A DNA stretch of 64,000 bases from the NCBI RefSeq assembly GCF_963675455.1, contig NZ_OY776217.1, positions 3,210,001 to 3,274,000 of the forward strand, read 5' to 3'. The notes under the pieces were generated by a model. It worked only from the letters and a program-made list of their open reading frames with translations. It searched no databases and was not told the DNA's origin. Shown piece after piece: positions 18,347 through 28,384 of the stretch; positions within the stretch are counted from its first letter, which is position 1; each line of letters opens with the position of its first letter. Both the position numbers and the translations under genes were made by a program. The DNA comes from Emcibacter sp. (lineage in GTDB: Bacteria; Pseudomonadota; Alphaproteobacteria; Sphingomonadales; Emcibacteraceae).

Positions 18347-18374
18347 CGGGGACCGCTACGCCGCAGCGCCCCCG
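18347..18374 (-). terminator. GC-rich hairpin between the prsT-like gene and the glycosyltransferase pair
   Basis: The outer stem CGGGG/CCCCG and inner stem CGCT/AGCG form an imperfect hairpin just after the prsT stop. There is no T-run, so it could be a partial terminator or an mRNA-stabilising structure that sets the ratio between the upstream gene and the glycosyltransferases. Confidence 0.3.
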
Positions 18375-18381
18375 TACCGCC

Positions 18382-21162
18382 TCACTTCCGCAGTTGCTGC
18401 AGAAGCGCCTTGGCCTCCTCCAGCCCGGTGAAGGAAACACCAGATGTCACGACCTGTTCAAGCTCCTGACGGGCGGCGCCACTGCGGCCGACTTTGTGCA
18501 AGGCAACTGCCAGATGGTACCGGATTTCCATATTGTTGGGCGTTTTGCTGATGGCTTTCCGCAGCAGCTCCAGGCCTTCTTCACTTTTCCCGGCAGAGAC
18601 CAGTATCCAGGCATAGGTGTCTATGATAGACGCATTTTCCGGCGCCCCTTCATAAGCCCGTTTTCCCAGTTCACTGGCCCGTTCCAGGTCCCCCGTCTGG
18701 GAATAAAGCCAGGCCAGGTTGTTCAGATTGACGACATTCTCATCTTTCTGGGTGAGCAAGATTTCATACTGTTCGGTTGCTTCATCATGGGCAGACATCA
18801 TCAGGTAGCTGTTGGCCAGGTTCCGGCGTACCACCAGGTCATCTGGATGTTTAGCAAGATAGTCGACCATTGTGGCATGGGAACTGTCATTGTCCCCCAT
18901 CTCCTTGTAGGCCTGGGCGATGCTGACAATGATACCGCTGCCCTCTGCCCCTTTTTCCTTCGCCTCAAGATAGGATTCCAGGGCCTCCCGAGGTTTTCCT
19001 TCCGCAAGGTAAACCCGCCCGTCCAGAACGCTGGCGGTCGGATCATTTGCATCCATCTCCCGGATCGCAGAAGCATGGTCATGGGCCGATGAAAAATTCT
19101 CCTCGTTCATTTCAAGACGGACCAGTTCGGTCAGAACGGCTTTCTTGTTTTGAGCAAATTCGAGCGCTTCCTTATAGGTGTTACGGGCGCCTGAAAAATC
19201 TTCATTTTCCATCTGGGCGCGGGCCAGCAGAAGATAACCGCCCTCGTTCTTGCCAATAATGCTCAGAAGCTTCTGGAAATTAGCCACCGCTGAATTGCGA
19301 TTGCCCATGAGACGATCAAGTTTGCCCGCGGCTTCATAACCTGCCCCGTTTTCCGGGAAGTCCTGGATCATCTGGCTGGCTACCGCCTTGGCTTTGTCCA
19401 GGCGGCGTTCCCTGAGATACAGCTCGGACAACTGGATACGCACGGAAATATTTTCCGGCGCGGCCGATACCGCTTCAAGCAGATATTTTTCCTGGCTTTT
19501 GGTATCCTTATTCCGGGCAGCGATGTCGCTTAATCCCAGCCACGCCGCCAGATAGCCTTTATCTTCCTCCAGAATATCCTCGTAGATTTCCACGGCCTTG
19601 TCCGTATCACCATCGTTAACATGGAGTTTGGCAAGGTTGATTTTTGCCGTATTGTAGCCGGGCTGGATCTCCAGCGCCTTCTTGAAAAATTCACGCGCCT
19701 CTTCAATCCGGTTAAGGCCGACGAGAGCCGTTCCCTTCAGGTTATAGCCGACTGGATTATCCGGCATTTGCTTGATTGTACGCTCGGCATCAATCAGGCC
19801 CTTGCCATATTCACCCTGCCGCAGGGAAATCAATGTCAGGAACACAGCAGCCTGGGAGGCATCCGGGTCATTTTCCAGAATTTCTGTCAATTGTTCTTCT
19901 GCAGAATGTGAATCACCGGCGGCAAGCTTGCTCAGCGCCAACTGGGTTTTCAGACGGCTTTCATCCGGACGGGATTCCACTGCCTTCTCAAAAAAGGCCG
20001 TGCCTTTTTCATAATCACCCAGTTTCAAATGGGCACTTCCCAGCAAGGCGTAAATCACGGAACCGGCTTTTCCTGACTCCACCAGCGGCGTAAGGACTTC
20101 AATAGCCTGTTCCGGGTCTCCCTGGCGGATCAAAGAAGCCCCGAGCAACCGACGTCCGACAACATGATCCGGGTTAAGGTCCACCAGCCGGTTCAGATAA
20201 TAGATGGCCTGGGCATAATTATTCTGGGCATAATTAATTACGCCACGCAACATTAGGGCAGGCTCAAACCTGTCAAGGGGAACGCCGCCCCGGTCCAGAT
20301 ATTCAGTCGCCTTTTCACTTTCATTTTGACGGGCATAGACAACAGCAGCAAGATAGTTTGCCATCGGATGGCGTGGAATAAGCTTGAAGACTCCTTCAAG
20401 AACTTCAAGTGCTTCATCATCCCGCTTCAAGTCAAACAGAACCCCTGCCTTTTTAATCATCGCATCGATATTTTTGGGCGCATATTGTAGTGCATTGGAA
20501 AAATAATCCAGTGACTGCTCGGCTCCCGCACGACGGTGAACAAGCTCCCCCTTGAGAATCAATGCACCGGAATTTTTGGGATTAAGCGCCAGCGCCCTGT
20601 CCACGGCCTCTTCGGATTTTTCAAATTCTTCCTTGAAGCTGTATATCTGTGCGATCCCAACAATGATGTGATCATCATCTTTTTTCAGTTCCGCACCTTT
20701 CTGCAGATACTCAAGTGCCTTGTCCTGGTCCCGGAGACCCTGATGAGCCATTCCCAGAATAAGGTAAGCCTGCGCCTTGTCATCATCGGCGACATTCTCG
20801 AGGTTCACTGTCGCCAGGACCTCGTCAAACTTCCTCAGGATCAGATAGGCCTGGCTGAGGTCAAGGGATACCTCGTCAGCCGGTATTCCAAGTTCAATCG
20901 CCCGGAGAAGTTCCTTCTCAGCGGAAAGACCGTCTCCTTTTTTTACATAGGATTTGCCCAGTTGGACCCGGATATCCGGGTTTTTCGGATCTACCCGGGC
21001 AGCGTTTTTATACTGGATGATTGCAGCTTCCAGATTACCTTTTTTCAGATATTCCCCGGCTTCCTGGACATATTCGGCGCTTTCGCTGTTATCCAGTGCC
21101 GCCATCGCCGGCGCGGCAATTCCCATGGTCAACGCCAGGCTAGGTATCAAAAAGCTTTTCAT
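18382..21162 (-). CDS. prsT: PrsT-type TPR protein without lipobox (copy 1)
   Basis: This 926-residue protein consists of a signal peptide (cleavage expected after AMA near residue 21) and about twenty tetratricopeptide repeats. It resembles PrsT, the TPR protein of XrtA/PEP-CTERM loci. PrsT is usually a lipoprotein; here no cysteine follows the signal, so it is probably a soluble periplasmic protein. I start it at the ATG at 21162 because AGGGGA lies upstream; a longer in-frame start would precede the ribosome site. It lies downstream of prsK-prsR in one direction. A second PrsT-like gene with a true lipobox lies 7 kb away in the same cluster. The family is thought to scaffold polysaccharide export or sorting, which is inference. 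Confidence 0.85.
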   Translation of the reverse strand: MKSFLIPSLALTMGIAAPAMAALDNSESAEYVQEAGEYLKKGNLEAAIIQYKNAARVDPKNPDIRVQLGKSYVKKGDGLSAEKELLRAIELGIPADEVSLDLSQAYLILRKFDEVLATVNLENVADDDKAQAYLILGMAHQGLRDQDKALEYLQKGAELKKDDDHIIVGIAQIYSFKEEFEKSEEAVDRALALNPKNSGALILKGELVHRRAGAEQSLDYFSNALQYAPKNIDAMIKKAGVLFDLKRDDEALEVLEGVFKLIPRHPMANYLAAVVYARQNESEKATEYLDRGGVPLDRFEPALMLRGVINYAQNNYAQAIYYLNRLVDLNPDHVVGRRLLGASLIRQGDPEQAIEVLTPLVESGKAGSVIYALLGSAHLKLGDYEKGTAFFEKAVESRPDESRLKTQLALSKLAAGDSHSAEEQLTEILENDPDASQAAVFLTLISLRQGEYGKGLIDAERTIKQMPDNPVGYNLKGTALVGLNRIEEAREFFKKALEIQPGYNTAKINLAKLHVNDGDTDKAVEIYEDILEEDKGYLAAWLGLSDIAARNKDTKSQEKYLLEAVSAAPENISVRIQLSELYLRERRLDKAKAVASQMIQDFPENGAGYEAAGKLDRLMGNRNSAVANFQKLLSIIGKNEGGYLLLARAQMENEDFSGARNTYKEALEFAQNKKAVLTELVRLEMNEENFSSAHDHASAIREMDANDPTASVLDGRVYLAEGKPREALESYLEAKEKGAEGSGIIVSIAQAYKEMGDNDSSHATMVDYLAKHPDDLVVRRNLANSYLMMSAHDEATEQYEILLTQKDENVVNLNNLAWLYSQTGDLERASELGKRAYEGAPENASIIDTYAWILVSAGKSEEGLELLRKAISKTPNNMEIRYHLAVALHKVGRSGAARQELEQVVTSGVSFTGLEEAKALLQQLRK

Positions 21163-21223
21163 TATAGTATCCCCTTGGATCAATTTGATTGTAAACTCAG
21201 GTCGCCGGTCCGGCGTTCCTCTC

Positions 21224-22582
21224 TTACAGATTGATATTGTACTGTTTTATAAGTCCATAAAATGTCGGTCTGCTTACACCCAGCAATTTGGCAGCATGGC
21301 TTACATTGCCATTGGCATTTGCCAGCGCTTTCCGAATGGCTTTCATATCGGCCATTTCGCGAATCTGCTTAAGATTCAGCAGTTCCTCTTCCATCTCGTC
21401 AACGGCAAGTTCCAGGTCAGCTGCATCGATTTTACTGCCTTCACTCATGATCACTGCACGTTTTATGCGGTTTTCGAGTTCCCTGACATTTCCCGGCCAG
21501 TGATAGCTGGAAATGACGGAAATAGCTTCCTTTGTATAGCCCTTGATCGACCGCTTGAGTTCCTTGTTGAACTTGTTCAGGAAATTATGGGCCAGAAGGG
21601 CAGCATCCCCGTCGCGCTCCGCCAAGCACGGAATATTGATAACAATCTCGCTAAGCCGGTAAAACAGGTCTTCCCTGAACAGGTTTTCGGTAATATGGCT
21701 TTCCAGATCCTGATGGGTGGCGCAGACAACGCGTACATCCACCGGGATTTCCTTGCGCCCGCCGATCCTCTCGATCACCCTTTCCTGCAGGAACCTGAGG
21801 AGTTTGACCTGAAGCGGAAACGGCAAATCGCCGATTTCATCCAGGAACAATGTCCCGCCGTGGGCCACTTCTATCTTGCCGATCGTTTGTTTGACAGCGC
21901 CGGTAAAAGCACCCTTTTCATAACCGAAAAGTTCGCTTTCAAGCAGGTTTTCCGGGATCGCAGCACAGTTGATGGCCACAAATGCCTTGTCCTTGCGATC
22001 ACTGAGATCGTGGAGTGCACGGGCCAGAAGTTCCTTACCGGTTCCGCTTGCCCCCAGAAGCATAACGGTCACATTTGTCGGTGCCACGCGTTCCACAATA
22101 TTACATACCTTGTTCATGCTGTCGCTGGCAGTAATAACATTGTTCAGGCGGGAAGGCTGCTGGCCGGCCGCCAGCTTGCGATTTTCCTCTTCCAGGTCAT
22201 ACAGACGGAAAGCACGCTGAACGATAAGCCCGAGCTGATCCGGATCAACAGGTTTCTGATAAAAATCATAGGCCCCCAGGGAAACACTCTGCAAGGCGCT
22301 TTCCCGCGCGCCGTGACCCGATGCAATGATCACCTTGGTATGCGGTGCTTTTGCCAGTATCTGTTCGAGACAGGCCAGACCTTCCGAGGTGCCGTCTTCG
22401 TCCGGCGGCAATCCCAGGTCAAGCGTGACAACAGCCGGCTTATCCCTGTCGACAATATCAAGAGCTTCCTTGCGGTTGCCGGCAATCTCGACGTCATAGT
22501 CTTCAAAATTCCATTTATACTGCCTTTGCAAGCCAGGGTCGTCTTCGACAACCAGTAATTTTCTTTTTATCGTATCTGACAT
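21224..22582 (-). CDS. prsR: PrsR, sigma-54-dependent response regulator
   Basis: This 452-residue regulator has a receiver domain (phospho-acceptor Asp55 in TLDLGLPP), an AAA+ sigma-54 interaction domain with Walker A GASGTGKE and the GAFTGA loop, and a Fis-type helix-turn-helix at the C-terminus (NVSHAAKLLGVSRPTFYGL). The receiver insertion LPPDEDGTSEGL is typical of PrsR from PEP-CTERM loci. It should activate RpoN-dependent promoters of exopolysaccharide and sorting genes after phosphorylation by the adjacent PrsK kinase, which lies 12 bases upstream in the same operon. I did not find a clear -24/-12 element in the window, so its targets remain open. Confidence 0.93.
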   Translation of the reverse strand: MSDTIKRKLLVVEDDPGLQRQYKWNFEDYDVEIAGNRKEALDIVDRDKPAVVTLDLGLPPDEDGTSEGLACLEQILAKAPHTKVIIASGHGARESALQSVSLGAYDFYQKPVDPDQLGLIVQRAFRLYDLEEENRKLAAGQQPSRLNNVITASDSMNKVCNIVERVAPTNVTVMLLGASGTGKELLARALHDLSDRKDKAFVAINCAAIPENLLESELFGYEKGAFTGAVKQTIGKIEVAHGGTLFLDEIGDLPFPLQVKLLRFLQERVIERIGGRKEIPVDVRVVCATHQDLESHITENLFREDLFYRLSEIVINIPCLAERDGDAALLAHNFLNKFNKELKRSIKGYTKEAISVISSYHWPGNVRELENRIKRAVIMSEGSKIDAADLELAVDEMEEELLNLKQIREMADMKAIRKALANANGNVSHAAKLLGVSRPTFYGLIKQYNINL

Positions 22583-22594
22583 ATAGCTTTGCCT

Positions 22595-24715
22595 TTAACT
22601 AACTGCTTCATCGAGTAAATCTTCATTCTGGCTGGCCAGTTTCAGATAAACGGTCATGGTGGTGCCTTCATCAGTCGCGCTTTTCACGCTCAGGCGCCCC
22701 CCCATACGTTTTATAATTTCGCGACTTTCATAAGCGCCGATGCCATATCCTTTTTCCTTTGTGGACCGGAAAGGCCTGAACAGTTCATCGCGGATAAACT
22801 GCTCACTCATCCCGCACCCATTGTCAGACAGTTTGACAATGGCATAGTCGTCCTCGGAAGACAACTTGATGCGGATGTTAAGGTCTCCGGGATCACAGGC
22901 ATCAATTGCATTCTGGACCAGATGCATGAAGACTGTGTCCAGACTTTCCAGGTCGGCGTTCACCATCAGGCAATCCGCATCCTTCCGGAAGTCAATTTCA
23001 GTGCCTCTCTTGGCATAACCGACCGTGACGGTTTCCAGAAACACCACAAGATCACTTGTGCCCCCGTCCTTTTCCCGGGAAGGTTCCTGAACCACATTTA
23101 TCCTGGACAAAAGGTTGTTCATTTTTTCAGCCGAATCCCGCACAGTCAACAGCATGTCCTGTTGAAATTCCGGATTATTCGCATGCTTCTCGGCGTTCCG
23201 GACAATCAGCGACAACTGACTGGCCAGGTTTTTGATATCATGGACGACAAAAGCAAATTTACGATTAAAGGCTTCGAATTCCCGTGCTTCGGCAAGCGCC
23301 TGTTCAGCAATCTGCTCGGCCAGATAACTGCCCACCTGGCGACCAACTATTTTCAGCAGGTCGAGGCTTTCCCAGTTCAGGTCCTTGCTTCCCCTTGGGC
23401 GCATCAGGATGATAAACCCGACAGTACGGTCGTGGTGCAGAAGAGGCACTACCAACCACAGTTCCGGTGATTCCAGAAGCCAGTTGGGGATCGGGCAGTT
23501 CGCGCCTTTGATATTGCCGTCCTCCACCTCATCCAGATTCACCACCCATTCCTGCTGTTCGATAAAACGGATAAATTCATCATGGGTATCCAGTTCACCT
23601 TCCATTTTAGGATGGTAATTCCACTTTGCCGCCATGACATAGGCATCCGGTTTTTCCCGCAACCACAGACCGCCGCCAGGACTGTCCATGATGTCTGCCA
23701 CCGCCTGAATTGTCCGTTCGCGCAGGCCGTAATGATGTTTTGTATCGGAAATCGTGCCGATAAACCGCAACCATTCATCACGATAGTCATATTTATAGCG
23801 GAACAAATGCTTGCTGAGCAGAACCTTGACCTGGGATCTGAAACGGCCGGATGACAGGGCCGCCACCAGCGCCAGGGAGGCCACAACGATAAAGGTCGCC
23901 TGCAGCAGATTGCCCCATTTACCACCATGATTCTGCAGGTAATAACCTGCAGCGGACATGCCGATCAGATAGGCGCCGCTGCCGATCAGGGTAATGGTGT
24001 GAAAGGCTGCCTTGCGGGAAATCTGCACCTTGAGCGACCAGTCAGGATTGCGCGAGGCGGAAATGCCTATCAGGGGGACGACAAGAAAGTTTATCAGTCC
24101 ACGGGCATCATAAAGTTTCGGGCCGATAGAGGTGAAAAGGATATTGTCCGCATACAGCAGAAAATCAAAGATATACAAGGTTCCCAGAGCCAGACACAAA
24201 TAACGGATACCCCAGCGGTTTTCCTCTGCCGTACTGCGATAGACATTTTCTACCAGCAACAGAACCAGGATTGAGATAAACAGATTTTCATAGAGGCTTA
24301 CTTTCGGCGGAATGACAAAGGCGCTCCATCCGGCATTCCCGCCCACGATCAACAGTTCAAGCGTTAACAGCAGTCCAAAGCCGATGCCGTAGAAGCGGCC
24401 GATTTTCCGGGCCAGTTGCTCGTTGCCCTGGGCACACCAGATATTAAACATCAGATGGACAAGAAGAAATATCCAGGAACTGTTGCGCAGGAATTCAACC
24501 AGCGTCAGAAACAGGCCTGCATTGTTACCCGGCAGATACGCCAGTGTATGAACAAATGCCCAGACAACATTGATCAAAAGAACCAGGACAAGCCACTTCT
24601 GCGTGGAAGAGAGTTTGCTGCGACTTGTCGTCAGCAGCACTGCCGCAAGCAACAGAAATGCACCTGTTGCCAAGGCATAAGTATAAAACCCTATGTCACC
24701 AAGGACGCCTTCCAT
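22595..24715 (-). CDS. prsK: PrsK, XrtA/PEP-CTERM-system histidine kinase
   Basis: This 706-residue membrane kinase begins with eight or more hydrophobic helices (about 1-290). A GAF-like region (about 330-470) follows. The phospho-acceptor region (FAFVVHDIKNLASQLSLI, His492) precedes an HATPase domain ending in GYGIGAYESREIIKRMGG. This order is characteristic of PrsK. It should sense an envelope or membrane signal and phosphorylate PrsR. An AAGGTGAT ribosome site supports the ATG. It sits 7 bases downstream of the sugar transferase gene, so prsK-prsR appear co-transcribed with it. Confidence 0.93.
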   Translation of the reverse strand: MEGVLGDIGFYTYALATGAFLLLAAVLLTTSRSKLSSTQKWLVLVLLINVVWAFVHTLAYLPGNNAGLFLTLVEFLRNSSWIFLLVHLMFNIWCAQGNEQLARKIGRFYGIGFGLLLTLELLIVGGNAGWSAFVIPPKVSLYENLFISILVLLLVENVYRSTAEENRWGIRYLCLALGTLYIFDFLLYADNILFTSIGPKLYDARGLINFLVVPLIGISASRNPDWSLKVQISRKAAFHTITLIGSGAYLIGMSAAGYYLQNHGGKWGNLLQATFIVVASLALVAALSSGRFRSQVKVLLSKHLFRYKYDYRDEWLRFIGTISDTKHHYGLRERTIQAVADIMDSPGGGLWLREKPDAYVMAAKWNYHPKMEGELDTHDEFIRFIEQQEWVVNLDEVEDGNIKGANCPIPNWLLESPELWLVVPLLHHDRTVGFIILMRPRGSKDLNWESLDLLKIVGRQVGSYLAEQIAEQALAEAREFEAFNRKFAFVVHDIKNLASQLSLIVRNAEKHANNPEFQQDMLLTVRDSAEKMNNLLSRINVVQEPSREKDGGTSDLVVFLETVTVGYAKRGTEIDFRKDADCLMVNADLESLDTVFMHLVQNAIDACDPGDLNIRIKLSSEDDYAIVKLSDNGCGMSEQFIRDELFRPFRSTKEKGYGIGAYESREIIKRMGGRLSVKSATDEGTTMTVYLKLASQNEDLLDEAVS

Positions 24716-24722
24716 TTCTATA

Positions 24723-26111
24723 TCACCTTACCCCGTCCGGCCACAATACAACACGTACGGTCTGAATCAGAATAAGGAAATCAAGAAAAACGGAATAATT
24801 TTTTATATAATAGAGGTCATATTCCAGTTTCTTGCGGGAATCTTCCTCCGACGCGCCATAGGGATAGTTCAGCTGCGCCCAGCCGGTTATTCCCGGTTTA
24901 ACCCGATGCCGTTCGTGGTAATAGGGGATTGTCTCCCCGAGCTTTTCCACGAAGAAGGGACGTTCCGGGCGGGGGCCGACAAAACTCATATCACCTTTGA
25001 GCACATTGAAAATCTGCGGTATTTCATCGATACGGGTGGTCCGGATAATCTTGCCGATAGTGGTCACCCGGGCGTCGTTTTTCTTCGCCCACTGCGGAAC
25101 ACCATCCGCTTCCGCATTCACGGCCATGCTGCGAAATTTCATCACCTCAAAGGTCTTGCCGCCAAGCCCGACCCGCTCCTGTCGATAGAAAACCGGCCCG
25201 TGGCTGGTCGTTTTGACCAGAATGGCTGTCATGATAAGGACCGGCAAACTCAGCGTAAGCAGCAGCAGGCTGGCGGAAATATCAAACAATCTCTTGATCA
25301 ACAGATCCAGACTTTTAGCGCCGCCAAAACCGTCCGAGAAAATCATCCAGCTTGGATTGACACTCTCAAGATTAACTGTACCGGACTGTTGCTCGATAAA
25401 GGACGTGGAATCCGTAACCGCACAGCCGTTCATTCTGCAGTCCAGCAGATCGTCCATCGGTAACATACCCCGCCGTTCCTGAATGGCGACGACAATCTCC
25501 TGGATATGATTTTTCTCAACAAAGTCCTTCAGGGAACCGACAGACTCATAGGGTACGGCCCCTTCCACATCCCGTTCCTGATCTGTCATGCTGAAGAAAC
25601 CCGAAAACCGGACATGGGACCCCTGACCGCTGCCGCTGTTTCGCACCCTGCTGGCGCGCTCACCGGCACCAAGGACCAGGACATTTTTCTTGAACTGCCG
25701 AAGATCAACCACATGCAGGAAAATAAAACGAACGACCATCAGGCCAAGACCTGAAAAAGACAGTGCATAAAGAACCACACTCCGCCACAGGCCAATATCG
25801 GGGAACAGATAAAGGATGACAGATATGGTCAACAGGGCAATAAACATGCTGACCACAAGTCTGAGCAGGGAAACCCTGAAATCCCGACAGGCTTCCAGCT
25901 GATACATGCCCGTTGCCAGCATCACCACATAAACCGTTATGACAAATGCGCTGACCTCGGGAATATAGTCGGTAAATGCCACATCCTGCATACCAATCTG
26001 GGAAAATCGTATTGTCATTCCTGCCCAGATCGCAGCCAAAAGAAGCAACCACTCCAGTATCCCCAGAAACAGCAGCGGTTTTGGAATATAGTGCCTGAAA
26101 ATCCTTATCAT
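24723..26111 (-). CDS. XrtA-associated polyprenyl-phosphate sugar transferase (TIGR03013 type)
   Basis: This 462-residue integral membrane protein starts exopolysaccharide repeat units by moving a sugar-phosphate onto undecaprenyl phosphate. Four N-terminal helices (about 10-130) and a Rossmann-like region with VLGAGERASRV are followed by a fifth helix. The bacterial sugar transferase domain (about 270-460) has KRLFDISASLLLL, FYRQERVGLGGKTFEVMKFRSM, RTTRIDEIPQIFNVLKGDMSFVGPRPERP and RHRVKPGITGWAQ. The N-terminal sequence matches the TIGR03013 group linked to XrtA/PEP-CTERM loci. A 192-base gap upstream probably holds its own promoter, and prsK follows 7 bases after its stop. Confidence 0.93.
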   Translation of the reverse strand: MIRIFRHYIPKPLLFLGILEWLLLLAAIWAGMTIRFSQIGMQDVAFTDYIPEVSAFVITVYVVMLATGMYQLEACRDFRVSLLRLVVSMFIALLTISVILYLFPDIGLWRSVVLYALSFSGLGLMVVRFIFLHVVDLRQFKKNVLVLGAGERASRVRNSGSGQGSHVRFSGFFSMTDQERDVEGAVPYESVGSLKDFVEKNHIQEIVVAIQERRGMLPMDDLLDCRMNGCAVTDSTSFIEQQSGTVNLESVNPSWMIFSDGFGGAKSLDLLIKRLFDISASLLLLTLSLPVLIMTAILVKTTSHGPVFYRQERVGLGGKTFEVMKFRSMAVNAEADGVPQWAKKNDARVTTIGKIIRTTRIDEIPQIFNVLKGDMSFVGPRPERPFFVEKLGETIPYYHERHRVKPGITGWAQLNYPYGASEEDSRKKLEYDLYYIKNYSVFLDFLILIQTVRVVLWPDGVR

Positions 26112-26303
26112 AAGCCTGTACTTTTTCTTTCCAGTCTGACTTTTGTTACCGGCGGTTTTATATCTGTTAGACCGGTTTTCTGTTTATCCGTCAGCAGTGT
26201 CAATTTCACAAACCATAATAGGCATATATGAAAAAAAGATTGCCAAATCCTTATCTAAACCTTTACGGATGAAGGAATTAGCTGATTTTCCTGTATTTTC
26301 TGT

Positions 26304-28358
26304 TCAGGAATCTTTTCCGCTACCCGCAGTGGTGCGGTCCGCCTGGTCCTTCCCGACCAGTAATGTGGCCAGATCCCGACGGATCGACCTTGAACTTATG
26401 GCGGATTGTGTGGACTGACCGATTCTGCCTGCAAAAACCACGCGTTCTGCCTTTTCACCCGCAATATGCTTCAACGCCTGCACCAGTTGTTCCGTTCTCT
26501 GCCGGTACGGCTGCTGACCTGTCGGAAGTTCCTGCCCGTGCAACAGGCTGTTAGCAAAACAGAGTGGCGCGAGTGAGGGTTGCAGAGCAAGTCCCATTTC
26601 AGTCGCCCGCAGCCAGAAACGCTGCAGTTTCTCACCCGCCTTCAGGTAATCCTCAATACCCCGTTCGGCTTCCTCCGACCAGTTCAGGATAAAATGGGCG
26701 CCGCAGAAATATCCCGGCACCAGATCCATCTGCACCCGGGCCAGAAGCGTCCCGCCAAGATATTTATTCATGAAGTCCATGCGGGACCATTTTTCCATTG
26801 CCCACTTCATGAATTTAAGCGACATGCTGTCAATGCCAAGCGCTGTCGCCGGAATACCTTGCTTGCTGTCGCCATCGCTCCAGTCAATGATTTTTTCATG
26901 TACCTGGAAACATTCCTTCATACGCAGGCGGATGTCAGTTGCAATGGCATTCAGTTTTGAAAAAATCCTGCGCTCACGGTCACTTTCAAGCCAGGTGACA
27001 TCAAACAGACCGGCCAGTTCCTTTTCAAGCTCCGCCTTCTGTTGCGGTGTCAGCCGCCGGTTGCGATAGCGACGCCTGTCAACCGACCTGAGCGGAATGA
27101 AGGGTGAAAGATCATCGGAGGAACTTTTTTTGCTGCGGAACTGGACGGATATTTTCAGGCCGGAACCGTCCCATTGCGCCCCCTCCTCCAGTTTCCAGCT
27201 GATCGAATGTTGCTCGGCGTCTGCTGCCAGTCTTATTGTTTCAAGCAACATCCCCACCGACAGATAGGTCGGCTGGCCGTTGTTATATTCATAGGGATTG
27301 CGGCTATCGATGGGGGGGATATGAACGATCAGTTTCTTGTCGCTGACCACTTCGAAACGCCAGGGCTGGGTATTGTCGCCGCTTGGCGCCCAACGGGCCA
27401 TATCCAGAATCCTGCCCATCATATTTTCTGGCCGGCCGTTTTCTGCAGGCACACTTCTCGCCGGCGACTGCTGTGCCATTTTCGCATACATGCGACGCCC
27501 AATGGCAAACTTGAGCTTTTGCAATGGGTTAGCATTCCCCATCGGCATATAACCCTTTATCATCTTGCAGCGGTATGCATCAAAAAGTTGATAGCGGGGG
27601 GCCGCCCGGACTACACCGCGACCGAGCATGATTTTCACCGCCTCGGTCACCAGGAACCCGGCGGAAAGCTGTACGCCGGTAGGTGTTGACGGCACCTTCT
27701 GTTCCTTCATGTTAACCCGTGACGGATCAACCAGATAGCCGGGATGAAGGGGACGCGGCGTCAAACCGATCAGAAATTTTACATAGCGGTCTTCCCGCAC
27801 CGGTTCTTCGTCCAAACGGAAATAGTCTTCGGCGCTCATGCCATCCGGCATAAAGGTCAGCAGGGCTACCCCCATTCCGACCGGCGCAGCGGTGATTGCC
27901 GGAATCGACAGCTCGTGGCATCGTTTAAAGACCGCCATGCGGGTGTCGAGTACGAAAAAATCAAAGCCGTCGATGAACAGATCCACCCCGTTCAGAAAAG
28001 CATCAATATTTCCCAGTTTACCGTCAAGATCATCATGAATCCCATCCGGAAAAACGGTGATTTCCGCGTGCGGGTTTATATCCCTGATCATGTCCGCCAT
28101 GACGTCGACTTTGGATTTGCCGATGGTTGACATCATGGCCCCGACCTGGCGATTAAAATTGGCCAGTTCAAAAATATCCATATCCGAAATATGAAACCTG
28201 GTCACCCCAAAGCGGGCCAGAAGCAGGGCATGGGCGCCGCCAACGCCCCCCATACCGGCAATGGCCACCTTCTTATGTCGCAGAATTTCCATCTCCCGAC
28301 CGGTAATCCAACCGAGATTACGGGAAAAAGCTTCCTGGTGATTGAACGTCGGGTGCAT
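26304..28358 (-). CDS. ThiF/E1-like adenylyltransferase fused to a nitroreductase domain
   Basis: This 684-residue two-domain protein joins an E1/ThiF-like activating domain (about 10-280) to a nitroreductase-like domain (about 300-660). The first has the nucleotide-binding GMGGVGG turn, Asp-Met-Asp, FNRQVG and GKSKV residues, but no visible CxxC zinc pair. The second has RILDMARWAPSGDNTQPWRF, the FMN-binding start of nitroreductases. The layout recalls mycobacterial MoeY (from memory). The GGAG site six bases upstream supports the ATG at 28358; a GTG 12 bases upstream is less likely. It starts 26 bases after the second prsT stop and is near an exosortase-associated acyltransferase. No substrate can be named; activation of a carboxylate plus flavin-dependent oxidation or reduction would fit. 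Confidence 0.85.
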   Translation of the reverse strand: MHPTFNHQEAFSRNLGWITGREMEILRHKKVAIAGMGGVGGAHALLLARFGVTRFHISDMDIFELANFNRQVGAMMSTIGKSKVDVMADMIRDINPHAEITVFPDGIHDDLDGKLGNIDAFLNGVDLFIDGFDFFVLDTRMAVFKRCHELSIPAITAAPVGMGVALLTFMPDGMSAEDYFRLDEEPVREDRYVKFLIGLTPRPLHPGYLVDPSRVNMKEQKVPSTPTGVQLSAGFLVTEAVKIMLGRGVVRAAPRYQLFDAYRCKMIKGYMPMGNANPLQKLKFAIGRRMYAKMAQQSPARSVPAENGRPENMMGRILDMARWAPSGDNTQPWRFEVVSDKKLIVHIPPIDSRNPYEYNNGQPTYLSVGMLLETIRLAADAEQHSISWKLEEGAQWDGSGLKISVQFRSKKSSSDDLSPFIPLRSVDRRRYRNRRLTPQQKAELEKELAGLFDVTWLESDRERRIFSKLNAIATDIRLRMKECFQVHEKIIDWSDGDSKQGIPATALGIDSMSLKFMKWAMEKWSRMDFMNKYLGGTLLARVQMDLVPGYFCGAHFILNWSEEAERGIEDYLKAGEKLQRFWLRATEMGLALQPSLAPLCFANSLLHGQELPTGQQPYRQRTEQLVQALKHIAGEKAERVVFAGRIGQSTQSAISSRSIRRDLATLLVGKDQADRTTAGSGKDS

Positions 28359-28384
28359 TTTCAGCTCCACAATACAGTATCAGA

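Noticed and set aside
20954..22558. 534-codon plus-strand frame across prsR
   Set aside because: It lies opposite the clear PrsR motifs on the minus strand.
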